DNA of 52,078 nucleotides from JADHOX01 sp038120515 (GTDB lineage Bacteria; Pseudomonadota; Alphaproteobacteria; Rickettsiales; JABIRX01). The DNA is taken from contig JAYOLW010000011.1 of assembly GCA_038120515.1 (NCBI GenBank), forward strand, positions 1 through 52,078, in the 5' to 3' direction. Below the pieces are notes generated by a model. It saw nothing but the letters and a program-made list of their open reading frames with translations, was not told the origin of the DNA and ran no database searches. Position 1 is the stretch's first letter. Every line of letters begins with the position of its first letter. Below, in pieces: positions 35,413 to 44,785 of this stretch. Position numbers and translations under genes: made by a program.

Positions 35413-36570
35413 TTAATATTCTATTGATACAGAATCAATAAATTCTGATTTATTAACATCCATATTCAGTATTAAAGCAGTACCTATCAAAACAATTAAC
35501 ATCATAGTTCCACCATATGAGAAAAATGGAAGCGGAGCGCCAACAACTGGAATCAATCCTATTACCATTGAGATATTAATAGCAAAATGCAAAAATAAAA
35601 AAACAGCAATCCCCAAAATTACTAATTTGCCAAATTGATGCCTGCATTTGCTAGCCAAATTTAGCGATCTAAAAAAATAAATCATAAACAAAGTTATTAA
35701 TATTAAAGATCCTATAAAACCAAATTCTTCAGCAATAATCGTAAAAATAAAATCAGTCTCACTTTCTGGCAAAAAACTTAAATGACTTTGTGTTCCAGAT
35801 AAGTAGCCCTTGCCAAACAAACCTCCTGACCCGACAGCTATTTTTGACTGTATAATATTATATCCTGTACCTAGCGGGTCAGAATCAGGATTCAAAAATG
35901 TTAAAACCCTTTGTTGTTGATAAGATTTAAGATTTACCCAAATAATTGGCATCATAAGCAAAGCTGAAAAACCAGAACATAAGAAAAACCATATATTTAT
36001 ACCAGCACAAAACATAATACTTACTCCTGTAGCAAATAAAATCAGTGTAGTACCAAGATCAGGCTGAGCAAGTATCAACAAGCAAGGTAATGCAATATAA
36101 ATAACAGGTAACAATACATATAGAATTTTTTTAATATTATAAATATGAGTATTATGAAAATATTTTGCCAATGTTAAAATTATAGCAATTTTCATTACTT
36201 CTGATGGCTGAACATTAAAGCCTCCGATACTTACCCATCTTTTGGCTCCTAAGACAGTACTACCGCTGAACTCAGCAATAAGTAGCAAGGCAAGACCAAA
36301 GAAATATGATAAGTAAACATATTTAAAAATAAATTTTGTATTTAATGAGATAATTAAAAACATTAAAGGCAAAATCAAAAAAAATCTTTGCAATTGTTTT
36401 GAAGCAAAAGCACCAAAATCCCCTCCTCCGGCAGAATTCAGCACCACAAAACCAAAGCATGATAACAAAATTGTAGTAAAAAAAATAATCGGATCAATCT
36501 TATAAATTTTAGAAAAATCAAACAATTTATCTTCATTTTGTGAACCAGAACCATACAAATTAAATTCCAT
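35413..36570 (-). CDS. rodA: Peptidoglycan glycosyltransferase RodA (MrdB)
   Basis: SEDS-family inner-membrane glycosyltransferase that polymerises lipid II during cell elongation with PBP2. The 385 residues have about ten helices; family motifs include AKRWVSIGGFNVQPSEVMKI near residue 112, LAQPDLGTT near residue 167 and the catalytic-loop region GTGYNIIQSKIAVGSGGLFG near residue 235. It overlaps the lpxI 3' end by 11 bases. In many alphaproteobacteria lpxB follows lpxI; here rodA does. The usual rodA partner mrdA is not adjacent. Confidence 0.94.
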   Translation of the reverse strand: MEFNLYGSGSQNEDKLFDFSKIYKIDPIIFFTTILLSCFGFVVLNSAGGGDFGAFASKQLQRFFLILPLMFLIISLNTKFIFKYVYLSYFFGLALLLIAEFSGSTVLGAKRWVSIGGFNVQPSEVMKIAIILTLAKYFHNTHIYNIKKILYVLLPVIYIALPCLLILAQPDLGTTLILFATGVSIMFCAGINIWFFLCSGFSALLMMPIIWVNLKSYQQQRVLTFLNPDSDPLGTGYNIIQSKIAVGSGGLFGKGYLSGTQSHLSFLPESETDFIFTIIAEEFGFIGSLILITLFMIYFFRSLNLASKCRHQFGKLVILGIAVFLFLHFAINISMVIGLIPVVGAPLPFFSYGGTMMLIVLIGTALILNMDVNKSEFIDSVSIEY

Positions 36571-37384
36571 AAATCACAACCTTATGTTTATTTGCATATT
36601 CTAAGACTTCATTTTTATTTACGAAAACAGTATGTTTTGAATCAACTAGCAAAATTTTTATATTAGCTGCAAGCAAGTTCTCGATTGTTTTTAAACCAAC
36701 GGTAGGAAGATCTACTCTTAAATCCTGTGTTGCTTTTGGGAACTTAGCCAAAATTGCATTATTTTTATTCTTTGTATCAATATAGTCCTTGCATCTTTTA
36801 ATCAAGTTGTCAGTCCCCTCAGCCCCCTCAATCCCAAGAATTCTTTTATCTTGAATAATTAAAGATTGACCAACATCAAATTCAGATAATTTTTTATGAA
36901 TATTTAAGATGATTTTAAGATCATTATCAAAACCATCATATGGTTTAGTTTTACTATATAAACCGACATCATGCATAATTAAGTCTTGAGATATATCAAG
37001 AACAGAAACAATCTCAAAATTCTGCTCTTCTAAGTAATTAATAACAGTTCTTAAAATATTATCATCACCCAAAATTTTACTTTTACCAATTTTTGAGAGC
37101 AAAACAGAACCTTTTAGATCGACTTTTAATTCAGAAAATTTAGGTTTTTTAACACCACCAGCTAAGACAATCTTATTGACATGATTGTGCTTAAAGAATT
37201 TTAGCATTCCCGAAACTTGACCAATTGAAAAGGCTTTACAAGGAATTTGATCCAGATAACTAAAATCAAACAATGAACAAATAGATATAACACAAAACTT
37301 TATATTATGTTTCTTTAAATCTGAGATGATCAAATTAGGTAAATCACCATTACCAGCTATTATACCAATAATATCAGATTTCAT
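36560..37384 (-). CDS. lpxI: UDP-2,3-diacylglucosamine pyrophosphatase LpxI
   Basis: Hydrolyses UDP-2,3-diacylglucosamine to lipid X in lipid A synthesis; LpxI is the alphaproteobacterial replacement for LpxH. From the ATG at 37384 it has 274 residues, starting with MKSDIIGIIAGNGDLPNLI; longer forms would run into lpxA. Conserved parts are KIVLAGGVKKPKFSEL near residue 77, GDDNILRTVINYLE near residue 103 and the C-terminal RVDLPTVGLKTIENL. It overlaps lpxA and rodA by 11 bases each, suggesting tight translational coupling. Confidence 0.94.
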   Translation of the reverse strand: MKSDIIGIIAGNGDLPNLIISDLKKHNIKFCVISICSLFDFSYLDQIPCKAFSIGQVSGMLKFFKHNHVNKIVLAGGVKKPKFSELKVDLKGSVLLSKIGKSKILGDDNILRTVINYLEEQNFEIVSVLDISQDLIMHDVGLYSKTKPYDGFDNDLKIILNIHKKLSEFDVGQSLIIQDKRILGIEGAEGTDNLIKRCKDYIDTKNKNNAILAKFPKATQDLRVDLPTVGLKTIENLLAANIKILLVDSKHTVFVNKNEVLEYANKHKVVIYGI

Positions 37385-38189
37385 TAGCTTTAGGCAAACA
37401 GATTGCATTTGCGTTTTCAGCTTCAATAAAATTTATAACATACTGAACATTTTGATCAGTAGAATTTGCTTTTAATAACGAGACTCGTTCTTTAAACAAA
37501 TGCTCATTATTTCTAAACAATTCATTATACATTTTTTGTAATGACTTTATAGAATCAACTGAAAAATTCTTTCTCTTAAGTCCAACTAGATTAAGGCCAT
37601 TTAGATAAGCCCTTTCTCCAACAACCAGACCGAAAGGAATAACATCTTTTTCAACACCAGACATTCCACCAATTATAGCGTTTTTTCCTATCCTGATAAA
37701 TTGCTTAACGGCAGACAAGCCTCCTATGATAACATTGTTATCAACTGTAACATGTCCTGCTAAAGTTGCATTATTTGCCAAAATCACATTATCACCAACA
37801 AAACAATCATGAGCAATGTGAGATCCAACCATTAACAAACAATTACTTCCAACCTTTGTTAATGATTTTTCAGAAAAATGCTTATTACCATCATTTGTTC
37901 CGGAATGAATAGTAACATGCTCCCTAATCACATTTTTATCACCAATTTCGACTCTAGATACTTCACCAACAAATTTAAGATCCTGAGGCTGAGAGCCAAT
38001 TACAGCAAAAGGATAGATAACATTATCATTACCAATTTTACAATTTCCACAGATAACAACATGAGACTTTAATTCGCAATTATCACCAATCACAACATCA
38101 CCGGAAATATGACAGAATGGACCAATTTTAACATTGCTACCAATTCTTACTGAATCCTCTATTATTGCTGAAGAATGAATATTTGTCAT
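37374..38189 (-). CDS. lpxA: UDP-N-acetylglucosamine O-acyltransferase LpxA
   Basis: First acylation of lipid A synthesis, attaching a hydroxyacyl chain from ACP to UDP-GlcNAc. The 271 residues are mostly left-handed beta-helix hexapeptide repeats (ITSSAIIEDSVRIG-like runs through residue 190), with the catalytic His in VGSHIAHDCFVGD near residue 123, followed by a C-terminal helical domain. Length and motifs are normal. It follows the broken fabZ by 8 bases. Confidence 0.96.
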   Translation of the reverse strand: MTNIHSSAIIEDSVRIGSNVKIGPFCHISGDVVIGDNCELKSHVVICGNCKIGNDNVIYPFAVIGSQPQDLKFVGEVSRVEIGDKNVIREHVTIHSGTNDGNKHFSEKSLTKVGSNCLLMVGSHIAHDCFVGDNVILANNATLAGHVTVDNNVIIGGLSAVKQFIRIGKNAIIGGMSGVEKDVIPFGLVVGERAYLNGLNLVGLKRKNFSVDSIKSLQKMYNELFRNNEHLFKERVSLLKANSTDQNVQYVINFIEAENANAICLPKANEI

Positions 38190-38197
38190 AACTCAGA

Positions 38198-38647
38198 TCA
38201 ATCTTTTTTATCTATAATCATTGCAGAAAAAGAACTTTCAGCAACTACTTTACCATCAACTAAACCTTTTCCATCAAAACGCCAAACATTTCCCCTATTT
38301 TGAACAACATCTACTCTCAAAGTTAGAGTGTCTCCAGGAATAACCGGTTTCCTAAATTTGGCTTTGTCAATAGACATAAAAAAAACAAGTTTATCCTCAG
38401 GATTTTCAATTTGTGATTTTGACACTAGAATTGCTGATGTCTGGGCCAAAGCCTCAACAATCAAAACTCCTGGCATAATTGGTGCACCAGCAAAGGGACC
38501 AGTAAATTGCGGTTCATGGAATGTTACATTTTAGATTCCTTCGGCAAATTTATTTTCTTCATAATCAACCACTCTATCTACAAGCATTATTGGATATCTA
38601 TGAGGTATTAACTTTAAAATTTCACTCGCTTCAATTATTTTTGCCAT
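38198..38647 (-). pseudogene. fabZ: FabZ (3-hydroxyacyl-ACP dehydratase) with in-frame stop and lost catalytic motif
   Basis: The minus strand from ATG 38647 reads a FabZ N-terminus (MAKIIEASEILKLIPHRYPI, then MLVDRVVDYEENKFAEGI), then TAA at 38531-38533 as codon 39 where relatives have Lys, then continues in frame as FabZ to 38198. The catalytic motif normally GHFPGxP reads GPFAGAP, so the active-site His is Pro. The later Glu region (VLIVEALAQTS) and the rest of the hot-dog fold are intact, with no frameshift. An internal ATG at 38476 could give a 92-residue C-terminal piece. The slot between lpxD and lpxA is the normal place for fabZ. FabZ dehydrates hydroxyacyl-ACP, so a second dehydratase would be needed if this is real rather than an assembly error. 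Confidence 0.85.
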
Positions 38648-38662
38648 AATAATAAATAATAA

Positions 38663-39682
38663 TTAATTTTTTACTGAAAGTTTCTTTAACATAATTTGCG
38701 TTTTTTGCCACATTCTTTTTGGTATAGCAGGCATACCATAATAATCACCTGAATTATCTTTTATATTTTTAGTAACTCCAGATTTCGCAGCAAACCTTAC
38801 ATTTGAACCAATTGTAATATGTCCAGCAATACCACATTGCCCTCCAAATGAAACAAGATTTTTAACTTTTGAGCTACCAGCAAAACCTGTTTGAGCAGCA
38901 ACAAAGCAATTTTCTCCTAATTCTACATTATGAGCAATATGAACTAATGCATCTATTTTTGTACCCTCTCCTATTACAGTATCATTCAAAGACCCTCTAT
39001 GAATAACAGTATTATCACCTATTGAGACATTTTTGTTGATAATTACTCTTCCGAAATGCTTAATTCGCTCTGGACCACTGTTACCAAGAGTAAAACCAAA
39101 ACCTTCCGATCCAATTCTACATCCTGGAGATATATAACAATTGTTATAAATTATCGCATATGAAATTGAGCAATTACTTTCAATTATCACATTATCTCCA
39201 ATTGTAACACCATCATTAATAACAGTATTTGGCATTATGATAGTGTTCTCTCCTATTGTCACTTTTCCAATGTAACAATTAGCACCAATCACAGCAGTTT
39301 TACTGATAAGAGCATCCTTATGTATAAGACCGCCGTCAGAGAAATTATGACTTTTATAACTATAAAAATAATTTAATAATATAGAACAACATGAATATAC
39401 ATCTTTACAAATCAGATAGGGTTTATTTTTGAACTGAGTTAATTCATACAGATTTTCATTAATAAGTATTAGCCCTGCTTCACATTTCTCAATACTAGTC
39501 AAATATTTTTCATTATGAACAAATGTTATATCAGTATTTTTGGCTTTATCAACGGTTGTAAAATCAGCAAATTCTGTTTGCGATATCTTATTAACGCTTA
39601 ATACATGCTTTTCCAGCAAAGTTTCTAATGTTGAATAAGAAATTTTATCATTAATTTTAATATAAAATATAGGATCAATCAT
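38663..39682 (-). CDS. lpxD: UDP-3-O-acylglucosamine N-acyltransferase LpxD
   Basis: Third step of lipid A synthesis: N-acylation of UDP-3-O-acylglucosamine. The 339 residues have an N-terminal uridine-binding domain (1-110) and a left-handed beta-helix with many hexapeptide repeats (AVIGANCYIGKVTIGENTII onward). The catalytic His lies in LVHIAHNVELGENC near residue 250. A short C-terminal helix ends the protein. It lies 1 base after skp and 15 bases before the fabZ frame. Confidence 0.96.
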   Translation of the reverse strand: MIDPIFYIKINDKISYSTLETLLEKHVLSVNKISQTEFADFTTVDKAKNTDITFVHNEKYLTSIEKCEAGLILINENLYELTQFKNKPYLICKDVYSCCSILLNYFYSYKSHNFSDGGLIHKDALISKTAVIGANCYIGKVTIGENTIIMPNTVINDGVTIGDNVIIESNCSISYAIIYNNCYISPGCRIGSEGFGFTLGNSGPERIKHFGRVIINKNVSIGDNTVIHRGSLNDTVIGEGTKIDALVHIAHNVELGENCFVAAQTGFAGSSKVKNLVSFGGQCGIAGHITIGSNVRFAAKSGVTKNIKDNSGDYYGMPAIPKRMWQKTQIMLKKLSVKN

Positions 39683-39683
39683 A

Positions 39684-40214
39684 TTAATTATTTAATTCTA
39701 TTTTTGGAACCCTTTTGTTCAGTAAGATTACTACTTCATCACTTATATCTAGACTTTGTAATGCATAAATCACAGATGATTTAGATACTACAACTTGATA
39801 ATTGTTTTTTTCAGCAACCTCTATAACAATTTTTTGAATATGGGTTTGAATTTCAAGCAAAAAATCATTGTATTTTTTGTCGAGCTGTTCTTTTTCTGAA
39901 GCAAGCTCTGATTCAAAAACTTTAAACTGTGCAACAATCTCCTGCTGTTTTTCTAGAATTACCTCTTTAGATAAAACTTGCGCTTTAGACTTTAAGTCTT
40001 GTTCTTGTTCAGATATAATCTTTTGTTTAGCCTGCATATCATTTTGAAATTTTTCAACTTCTTTTGTAATCCTTTGTTTTACATCTTGCGAGGCTGTTGA
40101 ATTATTAACAATATAATCAACATCAATGTAAACTAAAGGCTTAGAAACTTCTGATGCACTCAGGTAAGGTGCATAAATAAAAAACAAAATTAAAGTAAAA
40201 AAATATTTGATCAT
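39684..40214 (-). CDS. skp: OmpH/Skp-family periplasmic chaperone
   Basis: Periplasmic holdase that keeps outer-membrane proteins soluble on the way to the BAM complex. The 176 residues have a signal peptide (hydrophobic run 4-17, cleavage near LSASEV), a short beta-strand core (PLVYIDVDYIVNN) and long charged helices (about 50-135) that form the Skp tentacles. The C-terminal YQVVVSKSSVIYAL is the second core strand. Its position between bamA and lpxD is the usual one. Confidence 0.9.
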   Translation of the reverse strand: MIKYFFTLILFFIYAPYLSASEVSKPLVYIDVDYIVNNSTASQDVKQRITKEVEKFQNDMQAKQKIISEQEQDLKSKAQVLSKEVILEKQQEIVAQFKVFESELASEKEQLDKKYNDFLLEIQTHIQKIVIEVAEKNNYQVVVSKSSVIYALQSLDISDEVVILLNKRVPKIELNN

Positions 40215-40222
40215 TTGTAGAG

Positions 40223-42469
40223 TTAAAAAGTTGCCCCAAAACTTATTCTAAAATTTTCAGTTTTGTCAAAACTTTCTTTCATTATTGCTCTTCCAAAATC
40301 AAGTCTTATTGGACCTAATGGCGAATTCCAAAAAATTCCAAAACCTGCAGATAATCTAATAGCTTCAGAATCATTAACATTACCATAACGTTCACTAATA
40401 CCAAAGACCGTTCCAAAATCAGTAAATACCGAGGCCTTTATTCCAAGTTCTTCAGGTAGACCAGTCGGAAGAATTGTTTCAATAGTTGATTTAAACAAAT
40501 ATTTTCCACCTAAAGAAGCATCATCCTCATCTCTTGGCCCAACGCCAGAAGCTCTAAACCCTCTAAAGGATGAGCCTCCAATAAAGAACCGATTGTTTAT
40601 TCTGACATCATAACTATCATATCCTTCAATTTGACCAAGCCTAACCAAGGCCTTTAAGGTTATTAAATCTTTGTATATCGGTACATATTTACTAGCTAAA
40701 AACTCGTGTTTAAAAAACTTTGCATCACCTCCAAAGCCAGCAATCATTGTACTATATTTTGTAAAGAAACCTTGTGTTGGCGCAAATCTATTATTTAATT
40801 TATTATAAGTAATAATTTGATTGATTTGAGATGTTGAGCTTTTTCCTTCTTGTTCAGTAACATAAAGAGAAGCATTACTGTCAACATCGTAAATATCATC
40901 GATTTTAAAATCATATCCCAGAGTTTGACTTAAATGATCACTGAAATTGTATGATATATTAAATCCAAAACCACTAGTATTTACATTGGCATCACTTTCC
41001 TCATAATCTCTTGATATATCAAACAAATCAAAGCCAAAATTATAATTATAATCCATAAAATTAGGAATTTTATATGAAAAATCTATCTGATCAGATATTG
41101 AAGATTTTTGAAAATCCATAAAAATCGAATGCGCTTTTCCCATTAAATTTCTTTCTTTAATAGAAACATTTCCCAAAAATTTATCAGTTGTAGAATATCC
41201 TAGACCAAAATTAAGCTCTCCTGTTGGCTTTTCTTCAACCTCAATAACCAAATTAATTGAATCTGGTTTTTCAGAAGGTTCCTGAGTAATTTTTACTTTA
41301 CTAAAAAAACCTAAATTTTCTAACCTAGATTTCGATTGTTTAATTAAACTAACATTATAAGAATCACCTTCAAAGATCTTAATGTTATCTCTAACAACCG
41401 AGTCATAAGTTCTTGTATTTCCGTACACCCTGATCTCGTCTATTAATGTTGGACGATCATTCTTAATAACAAATTCAACATCTGCAAGCAATAACTCATG
41501 ATTAAGATTAATTTGATACTCAACATCAACAAATGCATACGAATTTCTATTAAGATAATCTAAAATATTTTGTTTAGATTCCTCTAACTTAGAATAAGAA
41601 AACTTATCAAAAGCCTTTAATGAAATAGTATCAATTATTTTTTCTATATTCACTAAATCATTTTCTGAAGATACAGATATTGTATTAAAAAAATAAACAT
41701 CTCCTTCATTTATATTAAAGGTAAGGTAAAAGCTTTTATCCTGAGGTAGATATTCGATATTAGTTTTATCAATTTGAAAATTTGCATATCCATTATTATT
41801 ATAGAACCTTGTTAACAACTCTTTGTCATACAAAACTCTATCAGGATCATAAAATGAGCTTCCCGATCTATACCATATTGGCTCTTTACTTATAATGATT
41901 TTTGATAAATCTTTAGAAGCAAAAGCTTCATTACCAATAAAAAAGATTTTTTTTATTTTTACTTTTTCATTTTCATTAATTTCAAAAATAACATCAAGAC
42001 GATTTTCATCTAAAAACTTTACTTTAGGCTTAACTTCAACATCAATTCTACCACTTCGTTTATATATCTCGATAACCCTCTGAACATCTGATTTTAATAT
42101 TTGTTTGGTATAAACCGACCTCGGAGACAATCTAATTTCTTCGGCTAATAGGTCATCAGACAATTTATGATTACCAACAAAAAATATTTCATTTACCAGT
42201 GGATTTTCTATAATATTTACAAATAAAACATCCGAATCTTTTTCAACATTTAAATCAGAAAAAATTCCAGTTTTATACAATCTTTTTACAGCATTATTAA
42301 TTGATTTCTGATCTTCAACATCAATTGCCTGGAAAAAAGACTTTATTGTCGCAGATTCAATCCTCTTATTACCTTCAACTATAATTTCTGAAGCAGAATT
42401 TGCCAAGGAAACAAAAGAAAAAGAAACCAACAAAGTTATAAGAATAGAAAATGACCTAATTATCTTCAC
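40223..42469 (-). CDS. bamA: Outer-membrane protein assembly factor BamA
   Basis: Central beta-barrel of the BAM complex. The 748 residues have a signal peptide (1-25), five POTRA domains (about 26-420; ENPLVNEIFFVGN, ENEKVKIKKIFFIGNEAF and RVYGNTRTYDSVVRDNIKIF mark three of them) and a 16-strand barrel with the SSFRGFRASGVGPRD loop near residue 635 (the conserved RGF motif of Omp85 proteins). It ends in Phe, the usual barrel C-terminus. The start codon is GTG, overlapping the rseP TGA by four bases (GTGA). Confidence 0.97.
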   Translation of the reverse strand: MKIIRSFSILITLLVSFSFVSLANSASEIIVEGNKRIESATIKSFFQAIDVEDQKSINNAVKRLYKTGIFSDLNVEKDSDVLFVNIIENPLVNEIFFVGNHKLSDDLLAEEIRLSPRSVYTKQILKSDVQRVIEIYKRSGRIDVEVKPKVKFLDENRLDVIFEINENEKVKIKKIFFIGNEAFASKDLSKIIISKEPIWYRSGSSFYDPDRVLYDKELLTRFYNNNGYANFQIDKTNIEYLPQDKSFYLTFNINEGDVYFFNTISVSSENDLVNIEKIIDTISLKAFDKFSYSKLEESKQNILDYLNRNSYAFVDVEYQINLNHELLLADVEFVIKNDRPTLIDEIRVYGNTRTYDSVVRDNIKIFEGDSYNVSLIKQSKSRLENLGFFSKVKITQEPSEKPDSINLVIEVEEKPTGELNFGLGYSTTDKFLGNVSIKERNLMGKAHSIFMDFQKSSISDQIDFSYKIPNFMDYNYNFGFDLFDISRDYEESDANVNTSGFGFNISYNFSDHLSQTLGYDFKIDDIYDVDSNASLYVTEQEGKSSTSQINQIITYNKLNNRFAPTQGFFTKYSTMIAGFGGDAKFFKHEFLASKYVPIYKDLITLKALVRLGQIEGYDSYDVRINNRFFIGGSSFRGFRASGVGPRDEDDASLGGKYLFKSTIETILPTGLPEELGIKASVFTDFGTVFGISERYGNVNDSEAIRLSAGFGIFWNSPLGPIRLDFGRAIMKESFDKTENFRISFGATF

Positions 42470-43587
42470 AACAAAACTGACCTTAAATCATTTACAGTGA
42501 TTAAAACAAATAAAACAATTAAAAACACAAAACCAATTTTAAATAAAACTTGCTGAATAACAAGGGGAACAGGCCTTCGAATAACTGCTTCTATCATATA
42601 GAAAAACAAATGCCCTCCATCTAAGAGCGGAATTGGCAAAAGATTTGCTAATCCTAAATTAATAGATATTAGGGCAACAAACCAAAAAATTAAGGCAAAA
42701 TCTATAAATTTAGATTCACTACTTACAGCTTTTTCTGTTATTTGAGAAGAATATTTAGCTATTTTGACAGGTCCACTAAGATCACTTAAACTTCTTTCTC
42801 CAACAACAATTTGTTTAAGGGCAATCAACGTTAAACGGCTTAAATCAAATAATTCATAAAATGCTAAATTAATACTTTGAAGTAAGCCTGTATCTTCAAA
42901 GGTAATAACTTCAGATGTCACACCAATCCTACCAACCGAAATTGTATTTCCTAAAAAATCTTTAGCTTGGACAAGCTCAGGAGTAATATACAGATTTACT
43001 TTGTTACCATTACGAATAATTTCAAAGTCTAGTTTTTTATCAGGGTGCATTTGTACAGTTTTTTGAATATCTCCAAATCTTAAAACTTTGCGATTATTTA
43101 TTGAAACAACTTTGTCTTTGGATTGTAATCCAGCAAAATATGCTGGCGAATTATCAACAATTTCATTAATTACATTAGAAGTTTTTGAAATGCCGTTATT
43201 ATAAATAAGAAAGAAAAAAATTACAAATCCCAGTAGATAGTTAAATAATGGTCCAGCAAAAACTATACAAAATTTTTGATATAAAGGCTTAAAATAAAAA
43301 CTTTTTTGCTTTTGCTCTTCGGTAAATTCTTGAATTGATTTTGAAGGTTGGCTTGCTGGATTTTCATCACCAAACATTTTCACATAACCACCCATTGGAA
43401 TTAAAGAAAACTTCCATTCAGTACCCTTCTTATCACAAAAACCAAAGATTTTTTTACCAAAACCAATTGAGAACTCCTCAATTTGAACTTTAAAAATTCT
43501 AGCTACTATAAAATGTCCATATTCATGAATAAAAACAATCAATGACATTATCACTAGAAAAGAAATAAGAGCGTTCAATAATTCCAT
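42466..43587 (-). CDS. rseP: Site-2 intramembrane zinc protease RseP
   Basis: Inner-membrane metalloprotease that cleaves anti-sigma factors and remnant signal peptides. The 373 residues have the zinc motif HEYGHF near residue 21, one PDZ domain (about 130-210; YFAGLQSKDKVVSINNRKV) and the second active-site motif LANLLPIPLLDGGH near residue 315. E. coli RseP (450 residues) has two PDZ domains; one is usual in alphaproteobacteria. Sits between dxr (2-base gap) and bamA (4-base overlap). Confidence 0.95.
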   Translation of the reverse strand: MELLNALISFLVIMSLIVFIHEYGHFIVARIFKVQIEEFSIGFGKKIFGFCDKKGTEWKFSLIPMGGYVKMFGDENPASQPSKSIQEFTEEQKQKSFYFKPLYQKFCIVFAGPLFNYLLGFVIFFFLIYNNGISKTSNVINEIVDNSPAYFAGLQSKDKVVSINNRKVLRFGDIQKTVQMHPDKKLDFEIIRNGNKVNLYITPELVQAKDFLGNTISVGRIGVTSEVITFEDTGLLQSINLAFYELFDLSRLTLIALKQIVVGERSLSDLSGPVKIAKYSSQITEKAVSSESKFIDFALIFWFVALISINLGLANLLPIPLLDGGHLFFYMIEAVIRRPVPLVIQQVLFKIGFVFLIVLFVLITVNDLRSVLL

Positions 43588-43589
43588 AA

Positions 43590-44747
43590 TTAAGATATAA
43601 ATGATTTTGCTATTTGCCTAGATACTTTATCTATTTGATAAATATGCTCCATTGATTCAATTTTTTCAATTTTCGAGTCATTAATTACTCTAGTCAAATT
43701 ATCAACAATATCAGTAAATTTTATTTTCCCATTTAAAAAATGTTCAACCATAACTTCATTAGCAGCATTAAAAACAATCGGCAAAGATTCACCAATCTGT
43801 AAAATATCATAAACCAAATTTATTACAGGAAATCTGACTAAATCTAATTCGAGAAAATTTAATGACTTATATTTAGCAAGATCAAAAGCTTTATCAGATT
43901 TTAACCTATTAGGAAAATTTAAAGCATATGATATAGGCTTTTTCATATCGTTATCACTCATCAAAGCTTTGGATGTTCCATCGATAAAATTAACTAAACA
44001 ATGAATAATAGATTCAGGATGAATTATCACTTTTATTTGCTGATAAGTTACTTGAAAAAGATTAAAAGCCTCTATCATTTCAAGCCCTTTGTTAACCATA
44101 GTTGCAGAATCAATTGAAATTTTTTTACCCATTTTCCATGTAGGGTGATCAAGCGCCTGTTTTACTGACACATCTTTGAGCTTATTAATATCATAATTTA
44201 AAAATGGACCACCAGAAGCGGTTAAAACAATAGATTCAAGTTCATTAATTTTATCAAATTCAATAGTTTGAAATAATGCTGAATGCTCAGAATCAACTGG
44301 AACTAACTTTTTATTTAATTGAGATACTTTATTTAATAAAAAATTACCTCCGCAAACAATTGATTCTTTATTAGCAACGGCAATAACATCAGCCACTTCA
44401 ACAAGTTTCATAGTTGGTTTTAGTCCTGCAATACCAGAAATACCAACAACACCAATATTCACATCTATTGAAGCAACTTCGACTATAGCATCTTTACCAA
44501 AAAATAATTTAATCTTTTTCCCAAAAAGCCTATCTTCAACATAATGCCTCTTAGAAGAATCTAATATTGCCGCATATTCTGGCTCAAACTCTAAACAAAT
44601 TTTAATAAATTTTTCAACATTGTAAGCAGCAGTAATGCATTTTAATTTGAAAGCATCCCTATTATGTCGAATAATATCAAGAGTGTTCTCACCGATAGTT
44701 CCTGTAACCCCTAATATTGAAATAGTTTTAGAATTCTCTGAAAACAT
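43590..44747 (-). CDS. dxr: 1-deoxy-D-xylulose-5-phosphate reductoisomerase Dxr
   Basis: NADPH-dependent second enzyme of the DXP pathway, forming MEP; target of fosmidomycin. The 385 residues start with the NADPH-binding loop ILGVTGTIGENTLDIIR near residue 11, then ANKESIVCGG near residue 125, the metal-binding LVPVDSEHSALFQ near residue 147 and KMGKKISIDSATMVNKGLEM near residue 205. The first enzyme, Dxs, is about 20 kb away in this window. Confidence 0.97.
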   Translation of the reverse strand: MFSENSKTISILGVTGTIGENTLDIIRHNRDAFKLKCITAAYNVEKFIKICLEFEPEYAAILDSSKRHYVEDRLFGKKIKLFFGKDAIVEVASIDVNIGVVGISGIAGLKPTMKLVEVADVIAVANKESIVCGGNFLLNKVSQLNKKLVPVDSEHSALFQTIEFDKINELESIVLTASGGPFLNYDINKLKDVSVKQALDHPTWKMGKKISIDSATMVNKGLEMIEAFNLFQVTYQQIKVIIHPESIIHCLVNFIDGTSKALMSDNDMKKPISYALNFPNRLKSDKAFDLAKYKSLNFLELDLVRFPVINLVYDILQIGESLPIVFNAANEVMVEHFLNGKIKFTDIVDNLTRVINDSKIEKIESMEHIYQIDKVSRQIAKSFIS

Positions 44748-44785
44748 TCGATGATTAAATAAAAATTATATCGAAAACATCAAAT

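Noticed and set aside
38198..38476. The 92-residue C-terminal FabZ frame as an independent complete gene
   Set aside because: The matching FabZ N-terminus lies directly upstream in the same frame, interrupted only by one TAA, so a broken fabZ explains it better.
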